Assembly: GCF_024220175.1 (NCBI RefSeq)
Contig: NZ_CP098502.1
Location: forward strand, 2,418,001-2,482,000
Length of the DNA stretch: 64,000 nucleotides
Direction: 5' to 3'
From: Paraconexibacter antarcticus
GTDB taxonomy: Bacteria; Actinomycetota; Thermoleophilia; Solirubrobacterales; Solirubrobacteraceae
Part shown: positions 31,180 through 39,833 of the stretch, in pieces
Layout of the letters: each line of letters begins with the position of its first letter
Position numbering within the stretch: position 1 is the first letter of the stretch
Made by a program: the position numbers and the translations under genes
The notes under the pieces: generated by a model
The model's input: only the letters and a program-made list of their open reading frames with translations
Told to the model about the DNA's origin: nothing
The model's database searches: none

Positions 31180-31503
31180 ACGCAGGTCAGGCAGTCGCGG
31201 GGGCGCGCGAGCGTCCTCGAGGAAAGTCCGGACACCACAGGGCGAGGGTGGTCGGGAGACCGACCCGGGGAAACCCGCGGGAAAGTGCCACAGAAACACA
31301 CCGCCGATGGCGTCCTCGGGCGCACAGGCAAGGGTGAAATGGTGCGGTAAGAGCGCACCGGCGTCGCGGTGACGCGGCGGCCGGGTAAACCCCACCCGGT
31401 GCTAGACCAAGCAGGGCCGTTCGCAGGCTGCCCGCCGAGGCCCAGGTAGGTCGCATCAGATGGATGGCTGCCCAACGACAGAATCCGGCTTACCGACCTG
31501 CTA
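31180..31503 (+). ncRNA. rnpB: RNase P RNA (bacterial class A)
   Basis: Hallmark conserved regions occur in order: GAGGAAAGTCCGGACACCA near 31218, a central ACAGAAACACACCG, GGTAAGAGCGCACCGG near 31347 and GACAGAATCCGGCTTA near 31478 that pairs back with the 5' part. Catalytic RNA of tRNA 5' processing. The ends are estimated from the conserved core and terminator position. Confidence 0.93.
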
Positions 31504-31507
31504 AGGG

Positions 31508-31532
31508 AAAACCCCGCTCCGGCGGGGTTTTT
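31508..31532 (+). terminator. Rho-independent terminator of rnpB
   Basis: Stem AAAACCCCGC / GCGGGGTTTT around TCCG, followed by more T residues, just after the RNase P RNA 3' end. Confidence 0.85.
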
Positions 31533-31605
31533 CTATGGGGCGACGCGTCCGCGCGACCCGCGGCGGCCGTGGGGCCGGGGCACCCCGGCGCTGCCGGCGG
31601 ATCGC

Positions 31606-32799
31606 TCAGCCGGCGGGGTCGCCGACGCGGGCGGCGACGACGAGGGCGGCGGCCGCGACAGCGGCCAGGAGCAGGAAGCCGATGGTGTAGCTGCCGGTGG
31701 CCGACTTGACCGTCGCCATCACGAGCGGGGGGAAGAAGCCCCCGAGGCCGCCGGCGGCGCCGACGACGCCGGTCACGGCCCCGACCTGCTCGGGGAACCA
31801 GTGGGCGACGAGCTTGAACACGGCCCCGGTGCCGAGTCCGAGGAAGATCGCGAGGGTGAGGCATTCGATCGTGAGCGGGACCATGTGCTCGTAGGTGAAC
31901 GCGAGCAGCACGGCGAGCACGACGGTCGCGGCGAAGCAGAGGCGCAGCACCCGCTGGGCCGCGATGCGGTCGGCGAGCCAGCCGCCGACCGGGCGCGCGA
32001 GGACGGCCAGGAGGGCGAAGCCCGCGGCCCGGGATCCGGCGTCGGTCTTGGTGAGGCCGTGCACGCCGACCAGGAGCTTGGGGAGGTAGAGGAACATCGC
32101 CACGAAGCCGCCGAACGACAGGAAGTAGAAGAGCGTCAGCGCCCAGGCCCGCGACGATGTCCGGAACACGGCCAGCGGGGCGAGCAGGTTCAGCGGCCCC
32201 GTCCGGGGCGCGGGCGTCCGGGCATCGCGGGCCATGACGGCGAACACGACGGTGCTGGCGAGGAGCAGGCCGGCAGCGACGAGGAACGGCGCGCGCAGCC
32301 CGTAGTGGCTCGAGATGCGCGGGGCGGAGAGGGCCGCCAGCACGGTGCCGCCCATGCCCATGCCGTAGACGCCGAGGGCGAAGCCACGACGCTCGGGGGC
32401 GTACCAGCCGTTGACGAAGACCACGCCGACGGCGAACGACGCGCCCGCGATCCCGAGCAGGAACCCGAGGGCGATCATGCTCGCCAGGGACCCGTGCCAG
32501 ACCGACAGGGCGGCGATCGGCACGATGCTGAAGCTCATCAGGATGACGAAGACCCTGCGCCCGCCGTAGAGGTCGGCGAGCAGACCGAGCGGGACGCGCA
32601 GCACCGAGCCGAGCAGCACCGAGCCGAGCAGCACCGGCACGGCCACCATGGCTGCGGTCTGGAACTCGGACAGGCCCAGGTGCATCTGCAGGTCGGGGGA
32701 GAGCGGTCCGATGATGCTCCAGTCGTAGAAGCACGCGGTGAAGGCCATCGTCGCCAGGGCGAGGTTTGCGGGTGGCTCCGACCACGTCGGTCGAGGCAC
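31606..32799 (-). CDS. narK: NarK-type nitrate/nitrite transporter (MFS)
   Basis: 397 residues, twelve predicted membrane segments. NarK features: the first helix region with FYDWSIIGPLSPDLQ, the MFS loop RVPLGLLADLYGGRR, and two glycine-rich nitrate-signature stretches (ALGVYGMGMGGTVLAAL; GVVGAAGGLGGFFPPLVMA). Imports nitrate and/or exports nitrite. It is last in a minus-strand nar locus whose reductase genes are broken, so its role today may be nitrate uptake only. Confidence 0.88.
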   Translation of the reverse strand: MPRPTWSEPPANLALATMAFTACFYDWSIIGPLSPDLQMHLGLSEFQTAAMVAVPVLLGSVLLGSVLRVPLGLLADLYGGRRVFVILMSFSIVPIAALSVWHGSLASMIALGFLLGIAGASFAVGVVFVNGWYAPERRGFALGVYGMGMGGTVLAALSAPRISSHYGLRAPFLVAAGLLLASTVVFAVMARDARTPAPRTGPLNLLAPLAVFRTSSRAWALTLFYFLSFGGFVAMFLYLPKLLVGVHGLTKTDAGSRAAGFALLAVLARPVGGWLADRIAAQRVLRLCFAATVVLAVLLAFTYEHMVPLTIECLTLAIFLGLGTGAVFKLVAHWFPEQVGAVTGVVGAAGGLGGFFPPLVMATVKSATGSYTIGFLLLAAVAAAALVVAARVGDPAG

Positions 32800-33021
32800 G
32801 AGGGACGGACGCCGTCCGGACGGGGTGCGGCGTTGCGGGCATCGGTCTCATGGTCTCCTCATCCTCGGTGCCGGCCGGCGCATGGACAACGGTGACGCGC
32901 CGCAGACGTGCTCCGTGATTTCCCGGCGCGGTCAGCGCCCCCGTGCCGGCGCGTAGCGACGGCGGTACAGGATCCAGGGGCGGCCCAGGTACTGCAGCGG
33001 GATCGACCACGCGTGGACTAG

Positions 33022-34457
33022 TAGTGCTCCGTTAGGTGTCGTTGAGGTAGGGGGTGTCGGGCGGCAGCCGTCTGCGGCAGGTCGGGCATGTCCCGTGCCA
33101 GCAGGCCAAGAGCGTTTGCAGCTCCCGAACGACCTCGAACAGTGAGGTCAGGCGGCCGCCCGGCGTTGAGGTCGCCGCAGTCGTTCCAGGGTCAGGAAGC
33201 CGTGCGCGACGGAGACGAGGGTTGTGTGGTGGTGCCAGCCGGGCCAGGAGCGGCCTTCGAAGTGGTCTAGGCCGAGGGCGTCTTTGAGCTCGCGGTAGTC
33301 CTGCTCGATCCGCCAGCGCAGCTTCGCCAGCGCGACGAGGTCCGCGATCGGCGTGTCGTCGGGGAGGTCGCTGATCCAGAAGTCGGTCGGGGCGCTCTTG
33401 CCTTCGGGCCACTCCGCCAGCAGCCACCGGACCGGCAGATTGCCGTCTGCGTGGGCGCTGCGCAGCTTGATGTTGCAGAGCTTCACGCGGATCGCGGTGA
33501 AGCGCGAGGCCAGCTCGCCCTTGGTGCCCTGGCGCCAGCAGATCCGCAGATAGGCGTCCTCGCCGACCTCGGCCGCCAAAGCCGCGACGCTGCTGAACGG
33601 TCGGCGGTAGCGCGGCGCGGGCGGCCGTCCTTTGCCGGCGTAGGTCGGCGTCTGCGGCTCGGTGCTGGCCGGGAGCGCCGACGTGGTGCCCTTGACGTCC
33701 AGCACGTAGCGGATGTCGCGCTCTTCCAGGCCGATGCGCAGCTCCGTCACGTCACCGTAGGCGGCGTCGCCGAGCACCGGCGGAGCCTGCAGCCCCCACG
33801 CCTGAAGCTCGTCGATCATGTCCAACGCGAGCTGCCACTTCGGCCGATGCACGACGTCGTCGGGGACTTTGCAGCCGGCGCGGCGCGGGTCCTCGTTCCA
33901 CGACTCGGGCAGGAACAGACGCCAGTCGATCGGGCACGACGCGTGCACGGTGGCGGCGGTGATCGAGACCCCGATCTGGCAGTTGCCGACCTTCCCCAAA
34001 GCGCCGGAGTACTGGCGCGCCACGCCGACTGACTTGTCGCCGAACTTCGGAAAGCCGGTGTCGTCAATCACCCAAGCCGCCGGCACGATCGCCTCGCTGA
34101 GCCGGACCGCCAAGCGCTTACGCACCGGTTCCCACCGCCACGGCGACTGGTTGACGAACTGCTGCAAGCACTGCTCATCGCCATCTTCCAGGCGGGCAGC
34201 CATCGGCTCGATGCTCTTGCGCTTGCCATCGAGCATCAACCCCCGCAGATACACGCCGCCCCACCGCCGCTGATCGCGACGCACCATTGGCTCGAACATG
34301 TCCTCCGCGAACGCCTCAAGCCGCGGCCGCACCCGCGCCAGCTGCTTGTCCGAGAGACCGGCCACCGACCCGATCTTGACCTGCCCCGCCGACGAACTCA
34401 TGCACAAGAAGTTCGCCAAGACTCCATAACCTCCTGCAACAACCTAACGGAGCACTA
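33022..34457 (-). mobile_element. IS701-family insertion sequence
   Basis: 1436 bases with perfect terminal inverted repeats (TAGTGCTCCGTTAGGT at both ends) and flanked by the 4-base direct repeat CTAG (33018-33021 and 34458-34461), which fits the YTAR target duplication of IS701 elements. It carries one full transposase gene. Intact ends, duplication and open frame indicate a recent and possibly still mobile copy. Confidence 0.93.
33148..34419 (-). CDS. IS701-family transposase
   Basis: 423 residues. DDE motif residues: first Asp in VIDDTGFPKFG, second in LGDAAYGD, and Glu in WRIEQDYRELKDALGLDHFEGRSW. An out-of-frame continuation downstream (33032-33147) reads VVRELQTLLACWHGTCPTC, which in related transposases is the C-terminal tail, so the protein may have lost about 35 tail residues by a frameshift. 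The catalytic core is complete. Confidence 0.93.
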   Translation of the reverse strand: MANFLCMSSSAGQVKIGSVAGLSDKQLARVRPRLEAFAEDMFEPMVRRDQRRWGGVYLRGLMLDGKRKSIEPMAARLEDGDEQCLQQFVNQSPWRWEPVRKRLAVRLSEAIVPAAWVIDDTGFPKFGDKSVGVARQYSGALGKVGNCQIGVSITAATVHASCPIDWRLFLPESWNEDPRRAGCKVPDDVVHRPKWQLALDMIDELQAWGLQAPPVLGDAAYGDVTELRIGLEERDIRYVLDVKGTTSALPASTEPQTPTYAGKGRPPAPRYRRPFSSVAALAAEVGEDAYLRICWRQGTKGELASRFTAIRVKLCNIKLRSAHADGNLPVRWLLAEWPEGKSAPTDFWISDLPDDTPIADLVALAKLRWRIEQDYRELKDALGLDHFEGRSWPGWHHHTTLVSVAHGFLTLERLRRPQRRAAA

Positions 34458-35069
34458 CTAGGCGGCTGAACGGCAACAGCGCCCAGAAGCCCCAGGCGAT
34501 GATGGCGTGCACCTGGTAGACGGTGCTGGCGTGCTCGACGGCGGCGACGTCGGGGTCGAGGTAGAACAGCGATCGCCACCACAGGGACACCGACTCGCGG
34601 TAGTCGTACGGCGAACTGGCGAGGAGGTTCCGGGCGAAGGTCATGTAGCAGCCCAGGCCGATGAGCACCGTGATCAGCAGGTAGGTGCCCAGGTCCGTGC
34701 GGGAGGTCGTCCGGCGGACCCGGAGGTTGGTGCTGCGGCGGTAGACCAGGCCGACGAACCCGACGACGCAGACCGCGCCCGCGATGGCCCCGGCGACGGC
34801 CGAGAACCAGCGGTAGGTGTGCTCGGACAGGCCGACCGCCTCGGTGAGCGACTTGGGGATCAGCAGGCCGACGACATGCCCGCCGATGGCGGCGAGTGCC
34901 CCGTAGTGGAACGCGGGGCTGGCCCAGCCGAGGACCTTGCGTTCGAGCAGCTGCGTCGAGCCGCTCGTCCAGCCGAACTGGTCGGTGCGGTAGCGCCACC
35001 AGTGTCCGACGACGAAGGTCGCCATCGCCGCGTAGGGGACGATGACCCACAGCAGGATCGAGCTGGTGC

Positions 35070-35693
35070 TCATCGGCGTCCTCCGATCGGCATGACCTCC
35101 GGCGGCGCGAACGGCTCCAGGCCGACCGCCTCGTCCGGCGGCCCTTCCGCCGCCATGCGCACGAGCTCGTCCCGGTCTTCGACGCGTAGCGCCGGGAGTC
35201 CGCAGACCAGGGCGTCGAGGACGTGGGCGTAGGCGTTTCCGGTCTGGTGCAGGGCGCCCCGCAGCAACTCGAGCGCGGCACGGTGCTCGGCCAGCACGGC
35301 GTCGCCGTAGCCGGCGGGGGCCAGCGCGGTGAACGCGAGCATGACGGCGAGATGGTCGGGCAGCTCGCCGTCGGCGACCGGTAGCCCGGCCTCGCGATAC
35401 AGACGCTTCAGGCGCAGCAGCGCGACCCCGCGGCGGCGCGTGTCGCCATGCTCGTAGTAGGTGAGGTGCGGCGTGATCTGCCGCTTGAGGTCGAAGGTCG
35501 CCACGTAGCGCACCCGGGGGTCGGTGCCGTCGTCGATCGCGGCCAGGAAGCGCTCGAGCGCGACACGGGCCTCCCCCGCGGGGAGCGCGTCGACCTCGGT
35601 CCGTGCGAGGGCCAGCCCGTCCTCGGGGTAGCGCATCAGGTGCGACAGCAGCGCGTAGGGCGGTGGCTGGGGGCGGGAGCGGGGGCGCCTCAT
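35070..35693 (-). CDS. narJ: Nitrate reductase assembly chaperone NarJ
   Basis: 207 residues, TorD/NarJ-type helical chaperone: YALLSHLMRYPEDGLALA, TFDLKRQITPHLTYYEHGDTRRRG (the NarJ signature) and GDGELPDHLAVMLAF-like segment. It would insert the Mo cofactor into NarG, which is not present here. It overlaps the narH remnant and narI by four bases each, preserving the operon arrangement narHJI. Confidence 0.93.
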   Translation of the reverse strand: MRRPRSRPQPPPYALLSHLMRYPEDGLALARTEVDALPAGEARVALERFLAAIDDGTDPRVRYVATFDLKRQITPHLTYYEHGDTRRRGVALLRLKRLYREAGLPVADGELPDHLAVMLAFTALAPAGYGDAVLAEHRAALELLRGALHQTGNAYAHVLDALVCGLPALRVEDRDELVRMAAEGPPDEAVGLEPFAPPEVMPIGGRR

Positions 35694-36020
35694 GGCCGTC
35701 CGCGCTTGAGGATCTTGATGAGGTCGAAGTCGTCGTCGCCGGCGGAGGGGACGATCGGCGACGAGCTGTCGGGCCGGCGCTCGACGGCGCCGCAGTTGCC
35801 GGGGCCGCCGTCGAAGTCCAGCCCGCAGGACCCCTGCTCCCGCATGAGCTCGGCGCCCTGCTCGGCGTGGGCCTGCGGGATGACGTAGCGGTCCTCGTAG
35901 TTGGCGATGGCCAGCAGCCGGTACATCCGCTCGAGCTCCGCGCCGGTCATCCCGACCCGGGGGCGATCGTCGCGTCGACCTCGCCCAGCACCTCCCGCTT
36001 GCGCATGTACGCGCGCATCG
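35690..36020 (-). pseudogene. narH: NarH C-terminal remnant (nitrate reductase beta subunit)
   Basis: Only about the last 110 residues remain. One frame reads MRAYMRKREVLGEVDATIAPGSG; after a one-base shift near 35947 the next reads MTGAELERMYRLLAIANYEDRYV and on to CGLDFDGGPGNCG and the stop. The iron-sulfur domains and all of narG are missing. Upstream sequence (to about 36100) carries an unrelated short open segment (KHSVHFSAYIAPDGQEATHYG) that I do not recognise. A deletion plus a frameshift has destroyed the enzyme. Confidence 0.85.
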
Positions 36021-36213
36021 GTTGGCCCCGGTCGGGCCGTAGTGCGTCGCCTCCTGCCCGTCGGGGGCGATGTACGCCGAGAAGTGCACGCTGTGCTTCC
36101 CCCGCATCGAGCGCTCCGTCGCCGCGCCGCCTGCGCACCGGTGCGGAGCGGCGTCGGCGCCGCCCAACACGACGGCCACACCCCGCGCCCGGACCGTGGG
36201 TAGCCTGCGGCGC

Positions 36214-38073
36214 GTGCGCATCGGCATCGTCTGCGACCTCCAGCTCCCGCGTCCCTGGAGCGCCGCCTCCGAGCGGGCGCTGCTCGCCCGCGAGCTCGAC
36301 CGGATCGCGCTGGCCGACACGCTCGGCTTCGGCAGCGCGTGGGTGCAGGAGCACCACTTCCTCGAGGAGCTCGGGCACGGCGGCGGCGCGGTCCCGTTCC
36401 TCGCGGCCGCCGCGGGGCGGACGACGGCGCTGCGGCTCGGGCTCGGCGTCCTCAGCGTCGACCCGGCGGTCCGCCACCCGGCGGTGCTCGCAGCGGACGT
36501 CGCGACGCTCGACCTGCTCGCCGAGGGGCGGCTCGACGTGGCGACCGGCGTCGCCCGGACCGGCATCGAGGTCGCCGGGCTCGGGCTCGCACGGCAGACC
36601 GCGAGGTCCCGCTGGGAGCAGTACACGGGGGTCCTCGCGCGGATGCTCGCGGAGGCGCCGTTCGGCGGCGCGGGGGAGGGGACGTCCGCGGCGCTCCCGC
36701 CTCGCGTCGTGCTCCCGCGCCCGTGGCAGCAGCCGCACCCTCCGCTGTGGGCGAGGTGCGATCGGCCGGCCGACATCGGGACCGCGGCCCGGCTCGGGCT
36801 CGGCGCGCTCTGCCGGTCCGTCCTCGAGCCCGAGGAGGCGGCCGAGTGGATCGCCGAGTACCGCGGGGTCCTGCGGTCGACGCGCTGCGTGCCGGTCGGC
36901 GCGGCGGTCGAGCCGCGCGTCGCGGTGTGCGTGCCGATGTTCGTGCACGCGGACGAGGCGACGGCGATCGACACCGGGATCGACGGCCTCCACTTCCAGG
37001 CCTTCGCCACCTCCCACTACGAGCGCTTCGGCGAGCACGTGCCCGGGGGGACGGACCTCTGGGCGGCGTTCCTGGCCCGCCGCGCGGACGTCGGGCTCGC
37101 GCGTGACGCGGTCGTGGCCGACGGGCAGCCGCTGTCGGTGCGGGTGCTGCGGGACGGGCAGGCCGCGGTGCGCGGTGCGGTCGGGACACCGGCGCAGGTC
37201 GCCGAGCTCGTGGGCCGCTACGCGGCGGCCGGGGTCGACGACCTGCTCCTCGTGCTGCCCGCGGGGGCGGCGGTGAGCGCGGGAGCAGGAGCGGGCGCGG
37301 GCTCCGGCCGGGACGAGGCGACGGGGGAGGACGCCGTCGCCGACGCGCTGCGCCTGTTCGCCGCCGAGGTGCTGCCCGGGGTGCCGGCGGACGTGCCGCC
37401 GGACGACGAGCTGCGGACGGCCGTGCGCGAGGCGCTCGCCCGCCGGCCGGTGCCGCCGCCGTTCCTGCCCGAGGCGGTCGGCGCGCTGGCGGAGGCGCCA
37501 CCGCCGGCGCCGGCTCCGGCACCCGCCGCAGGGCCGTCGTCGTCGTCCGGGCCGGCGGTCGGCGTGGCCTTCGCCGCGGGGGAGGGTGCGGGTGGCGCGG
37601 ACCGCCCGTCGCCCGCCGGCCCGGCGGCGCGCCTGCGCGTCTCCCGGGAGCGCCTGCGCGGGAGCCTCGGGGCGGGCGGGACGATCGCGGTGCGGCGCGC
37701 GGTCGCCCGGGCGGACGACCGCTGGCTCGAGCGGACGCTCGGCAGCGACCGCGGCCTGCGGGTCATCTTCACGGCGATGCGGTCGCGCTACGTGCCGGAG
37801 GCGGCGCAGGGCTTCCTCGGCGCGATCGCGTACGAGCTGCGCGACGCCGACGGCCGGGTCCGGACGTGGGGGGTGCGGATCACGCCGACGGGGGCGACGG
37901 TCGCGCCCGGGCCGGTGGAGGAGCCGGCGCTGACGGTGCAGCTCGGGCTCGCCGACTTCGTCCGCCTCGCGGCCGGCGAGCTCGACCCCGGGCACCTGCT
38001 CCTCGGCGGGCGGATGGACCTCCGCGGCGACTTCTCGCTCGCCACGCGTCTGGGGCCGATGTTCGGGCAGTAG
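36214..38073 (+). CDS. Luciferase-like monooxygenase fused to a C-terminal SCP2-type domain
   Basis: 619 residues from a GTG. Residues 1-350 are an F420/FMN-type luciferase-like monooxygenase (LADTLGFGSAWVQEHHF, GRLDVATGVARTG, HPPLWARCDRPADIG). A long Ala/Pro/Gly linker with low-complexity SAGAGAGAGSG and PAPAPAPAA follows (about 350-490). The last 110 residues match a sterol-carrier SCP2 fold (FTAMRSRYVPEAAQGFLGAIAY, LLGGRMDLRGDFSLATRLGPMF). Suggests oxidation of a lipid-like substrate presented by the SCP2 domain. The substrate is unknown. Confidence 0.8.
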   Translation: MRIGIVCDLQLPRPWSAASERALLARELDRIALADTLGFGSAWVQEHHFLEELGHGGGAVPFLAAAAGRTTALRLGLGVLSVDPAVRHPAVLAADVATLDLLAEGRLDVATGVARTGIEVAGLGLARQTARSRWEQYTGVLARMLAEAPFGGAGEGTSAALPPRVVLPRPWQQPHPPLWARCDRPADIGTAARLGLGALCRSVLEPEEAAEWIAEYRGVLRSTRCVPVGAAVEPRVAVCVPMFVHADEATAIDTGIDGLHFQAFATSHYERFGEHVPGGTDLWAAFLARRADVGLARDAVVADGQPLSVRVLRDGQAAVRGAVGTPAQVAELVGRYAAAGVDDLLLVLPAGAAVSAGAGAGAGSGRDEATGEDAVADALRLFAAEVLPGVPADVPPDDELRTAVREALARRPVPPPFLPEAVGALAEAPPPAPAPAPAAGPSSSSGPAVGVAFAAGEGAGGADRPSPAGPAARLRVSRERLRGSLGAGGTIAVRRAVARADDRWLERTLGSDRGLRVIFTAMRSRYVPEAAQGFLGAIAYELRDADGRVRTWGVRITPTGATVAPGPVEEPALTVQLGLADFVRLAAGELDPGHLLLGGRMDLRGDFSLATRLGPMFGQ

Positions 38074-38170
38074 GAGCCTCTGCCCGGGTGGGTGCGCGGG
38101 GGCTGTGCGGAGCCCGATCCGGCCGGGTGCAGGGCTTTTGCGCGGGGTCTGAACCCGTCCGCCGGGGATG

Positions 38171-38184
38171 CGAACATGTGTTCG
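38171..38184. promoter_or_regulatory. SOS box at imuB
   Basis: CGAACATGTGTTCG; perfect palindromic halves CGAAC/GTTCG. Its last G is the first base of an in-frame GTG, nine bases before the ATG chosen for imuB. The same 18 bases recur at dnaE2. Confidence 0.9.
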
Positions 38185-38192
38185 TGTCATCC

Positions 38193-39440
38193 ATGGTCGT
38201 CTGTGTCCAGCTTCCCCGGTTCGAGCTCGCCGTCGCGGCGGGCGGCCGGGACGCCCTGCTCGCGCTCGGCCCGGCGGCGCTCGCCCCGGAGCCCGGTCGC
38301 GAGCAGCTCGTGGGGGAGGTGTCGGCGGCGGCCGAGGCGGTCGGCGTGTACCCGGGGATGCGGCTCGGCGAGGCGCTCTCGCGCTGTCCCGCCCTCGCGC
38401 TGCTGCCGCCCGACCCGGTCGGCGTGGCCGACGAGTGGGAGGCGGCGGTCCGGCGGCTGGAGGCCGTCGGCGCGGCGGTCGAGACACCGTGGCCGGGCAG
38501 CGCCTGCTTCGAGGCGGCGAGCCTGCGACGGCTGTACGGCGGGCGCGTCGTCGTGGAGGACGTGACGGAGCCGGCGCCCGGCCTGCGCCGCATCGGGCGC
38601 GCCGAGCCGCCGCCGTGGCTCGACGCCGTCGTCGCGGTCGTGCGCCGGGCCCTCGCCCTGCCCGCGCGCGTGGGCGCCGGGCCGTCCCGCTTCTGTGCGG
38701 TCGCGGGGGCCGCCCGGGCGCGGTCCCGGCGGCCGGAGCTCGTCGCCGGGGCGGTCGCGCTCGCCGCCGAGCCGGTCGCGCTGCTGCGCCGCTACGAGGA
38801 GACCGCGGCCCTCGTCCCCGCCCTGGACCGGCTCGGCATCGGGACGCTCGGCGCGCTGGCCGCGCTCGGCCGTCCCGCGCTCGCCGACCGCTTCGGGGCC
38901 GCCGGCCTGCGCGCCCACGAGCTCGCGCTCGGGCAGGACACGCCGCTGCGCCCGCGCGTCCCCGGCGAGGTCGTGCAGGAGAGCCTCGAGCTCCCCGAGG
39001 CGGCGAGCGGCGTGCAGGCGCAGCGCGCGCTCGAGCTGCTCATCGACCAGCTGCTCGCGGCCCGCGCGCGCCGCGGCCGGACGCTGCGCGCGGTCGTCCT
39101 CTCGGCGCGGCTCGTGGAGGGCGGGACGTGGCAGGACCGCGTCGTCTTCCGGGAGCCGCTGGCGGACGCCGCGCGGATGCGGATGGTGCTCGCGCTGCGG
39201 CTCGCGCTGCTGCCCGCGCCGGCGAGCACGCTGCGGCTGGCGGTGGAGCGCTTCGGGCCGCCGAGCGCGCCGGGGGCGCCGCTCTTCGAGGATGCCGCGG
39301 CCGTGCGCCGCGCGCGGCTGCGGGAGGCGGTGCGCCAGGCCCGGCTGGCCGCGGGCCCGGACGCCGCGCTGCGGATCCTCTGCGTCGAACCCGACTCACG
39401 CGTGCCCGAGCGGCGTGCCGTGCTGGCCCCGTTCGAATGA
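38193..39440 (+). CDS. imuB: ImuB-like Y-family polymerase homolog (mutasome adaptor)
   Basis: 415 residues (start at ATG 38193; a GTG at 38184 is also in frame). DinB/UmuC-like: an N-terminal MVVCVQLPRFELAVA without the catalytic DxD/DE carboxylates of active Y polymerases, SRCPALALLPPDP, then little-finger-like QDTPLRPRVPGEVVQESLELPE. ImuB links DnaE2 to the beta clamp in SOS mutagenesis. Preceded by a LexA box; the downstream DUF6504 gene overlaps. No imuA-like gene is adjacent. Confidence 0.88.
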   Translation: MVVCVQLPRFELAVAAGGRDALLALGPAALAPEPGREQLVGEVSAAAEAVGVYPGMRLGEALSRCPALALLPPDPVGVADEWEAAVRRLEAVGAAVETPWPGSACFEAASLRRLYGGRVVVEDVTEPAPGLRRIGRAEPPPWLDAVVAVVRRALALPARVGAGPSRFCAVAGAARARSRRPELVAGAVALAAEPVALLRRYEETAALVPALDRLGIGTLGALAALGRPALADRFGAAGLRAHELALGQDTPLRPRVPGEVVQESLELPEAASGVQAQRALELLIDQLLAARARRGRTLRAVVLSARLVEGGTWQDRVVFREPLADAARMRMVLALRLALLPAPASTLRLAVERFGPPSAPGAPLFEDAAAVRRARLREAVRQARLAAGPDAALRILCVEPDSRVPERRAVLAPFE

Positions 39441-39787
39441 GCGCGCCCCCCGAAGGAGGTGACGGCGGAGGTGGGGCGGGTGGCCGCGCGCGCTCGTCCC
39501 GGCCGGTGCGGGTCGTGCGCGGGCGCGCGACGCCGCCGCGGGCGCCCGGGGGGCCGCGGCGGCTCGGGCTGCCGGTCCGCGTCGCCGTCGACGCCGGGCC
39601 CACGGGCCGGCCGCTGCACGTCGACGGCGACCCGGTCGACGCGGTCCGCGAGTCCTGGCTCGTCGAGGATCGCTGGTGGACGGCGACGCCGCTGCGGCGC
39701 CGCTACTGGGAGGTCGTCACCGTCGGCGGGCGTGACCTCGTCGTCTTCCGCGACCTCGTGGAAGGGGGGTGGTTCCGGCAGCGGTAG
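39437..39787 (+). CDS. DUF6504-family protein
   Basis: 116 residues, ATGA overlap with imuB. A Gly/Arg-rich N-terminus is followed by the conserved DUF6504 block (DAVRESWLVEDRWWTATPLRR, VVFRDLVEGGWFRQR). The family typically travels with imuB/dnaE2, so a role in the SOS mutasome is likely, though no activity is known. Confidence 0.8.
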   Translation: MSAPPEGGDGGGGAGGRARSSRPVRVVRGRATPPRAPGGPRRLGLPVRVAVDAGPTGRPLHVDGDPVDAVRESWLVEDRWWTATPLRRRYWEVVTVGGRDLVVFRDLVEGGWFRQR

Positions 39788-39833
39788 GCCCCCCCCGTCG
39801 CGCGCCGCCGCCGTCCGGCACTACGCTCGTCCC

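Larger units (their letters stand above)
32932..35073 (-). pseudogene. narI: Respiratory nitrate reductase gamma subunit NarI, split by an IS701-family element
   Basis: The N-terminal 204 codons lie at 34462-35073 (first segment ILLWVIVPYAAMATFVVGHWW; heme-ligand histidines in helices). The last 29 codons lie at 32932-33017 (HAWSIPLQYLGRPWILYRRR). Removing the IS and one copy of its CTAG duplication restores a continuous 233-residue frame (SRL-VHAW), so the disruption is a clean insertion. NarI is the cytochrome b anchor taking electrons from quinol. The start overlaps narJ (ATGA). Confidence 0.93.

Noticed and set aside
32585..32640. Short direct repeat inside narK (AGCACCGAGCCGAGC)
   Set aside because: It simply encodes the repeated LLGSV residues of a membrane helix and keeps the frame.
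35947..38487. 846-codon minus-strand open frame opposite the luciferase-like monooxygenase
   Set aside because: Antisense shadow rich in Arg/Pro; only its last residues (MRAYMRKREV) are real, as part of the narH remnant.
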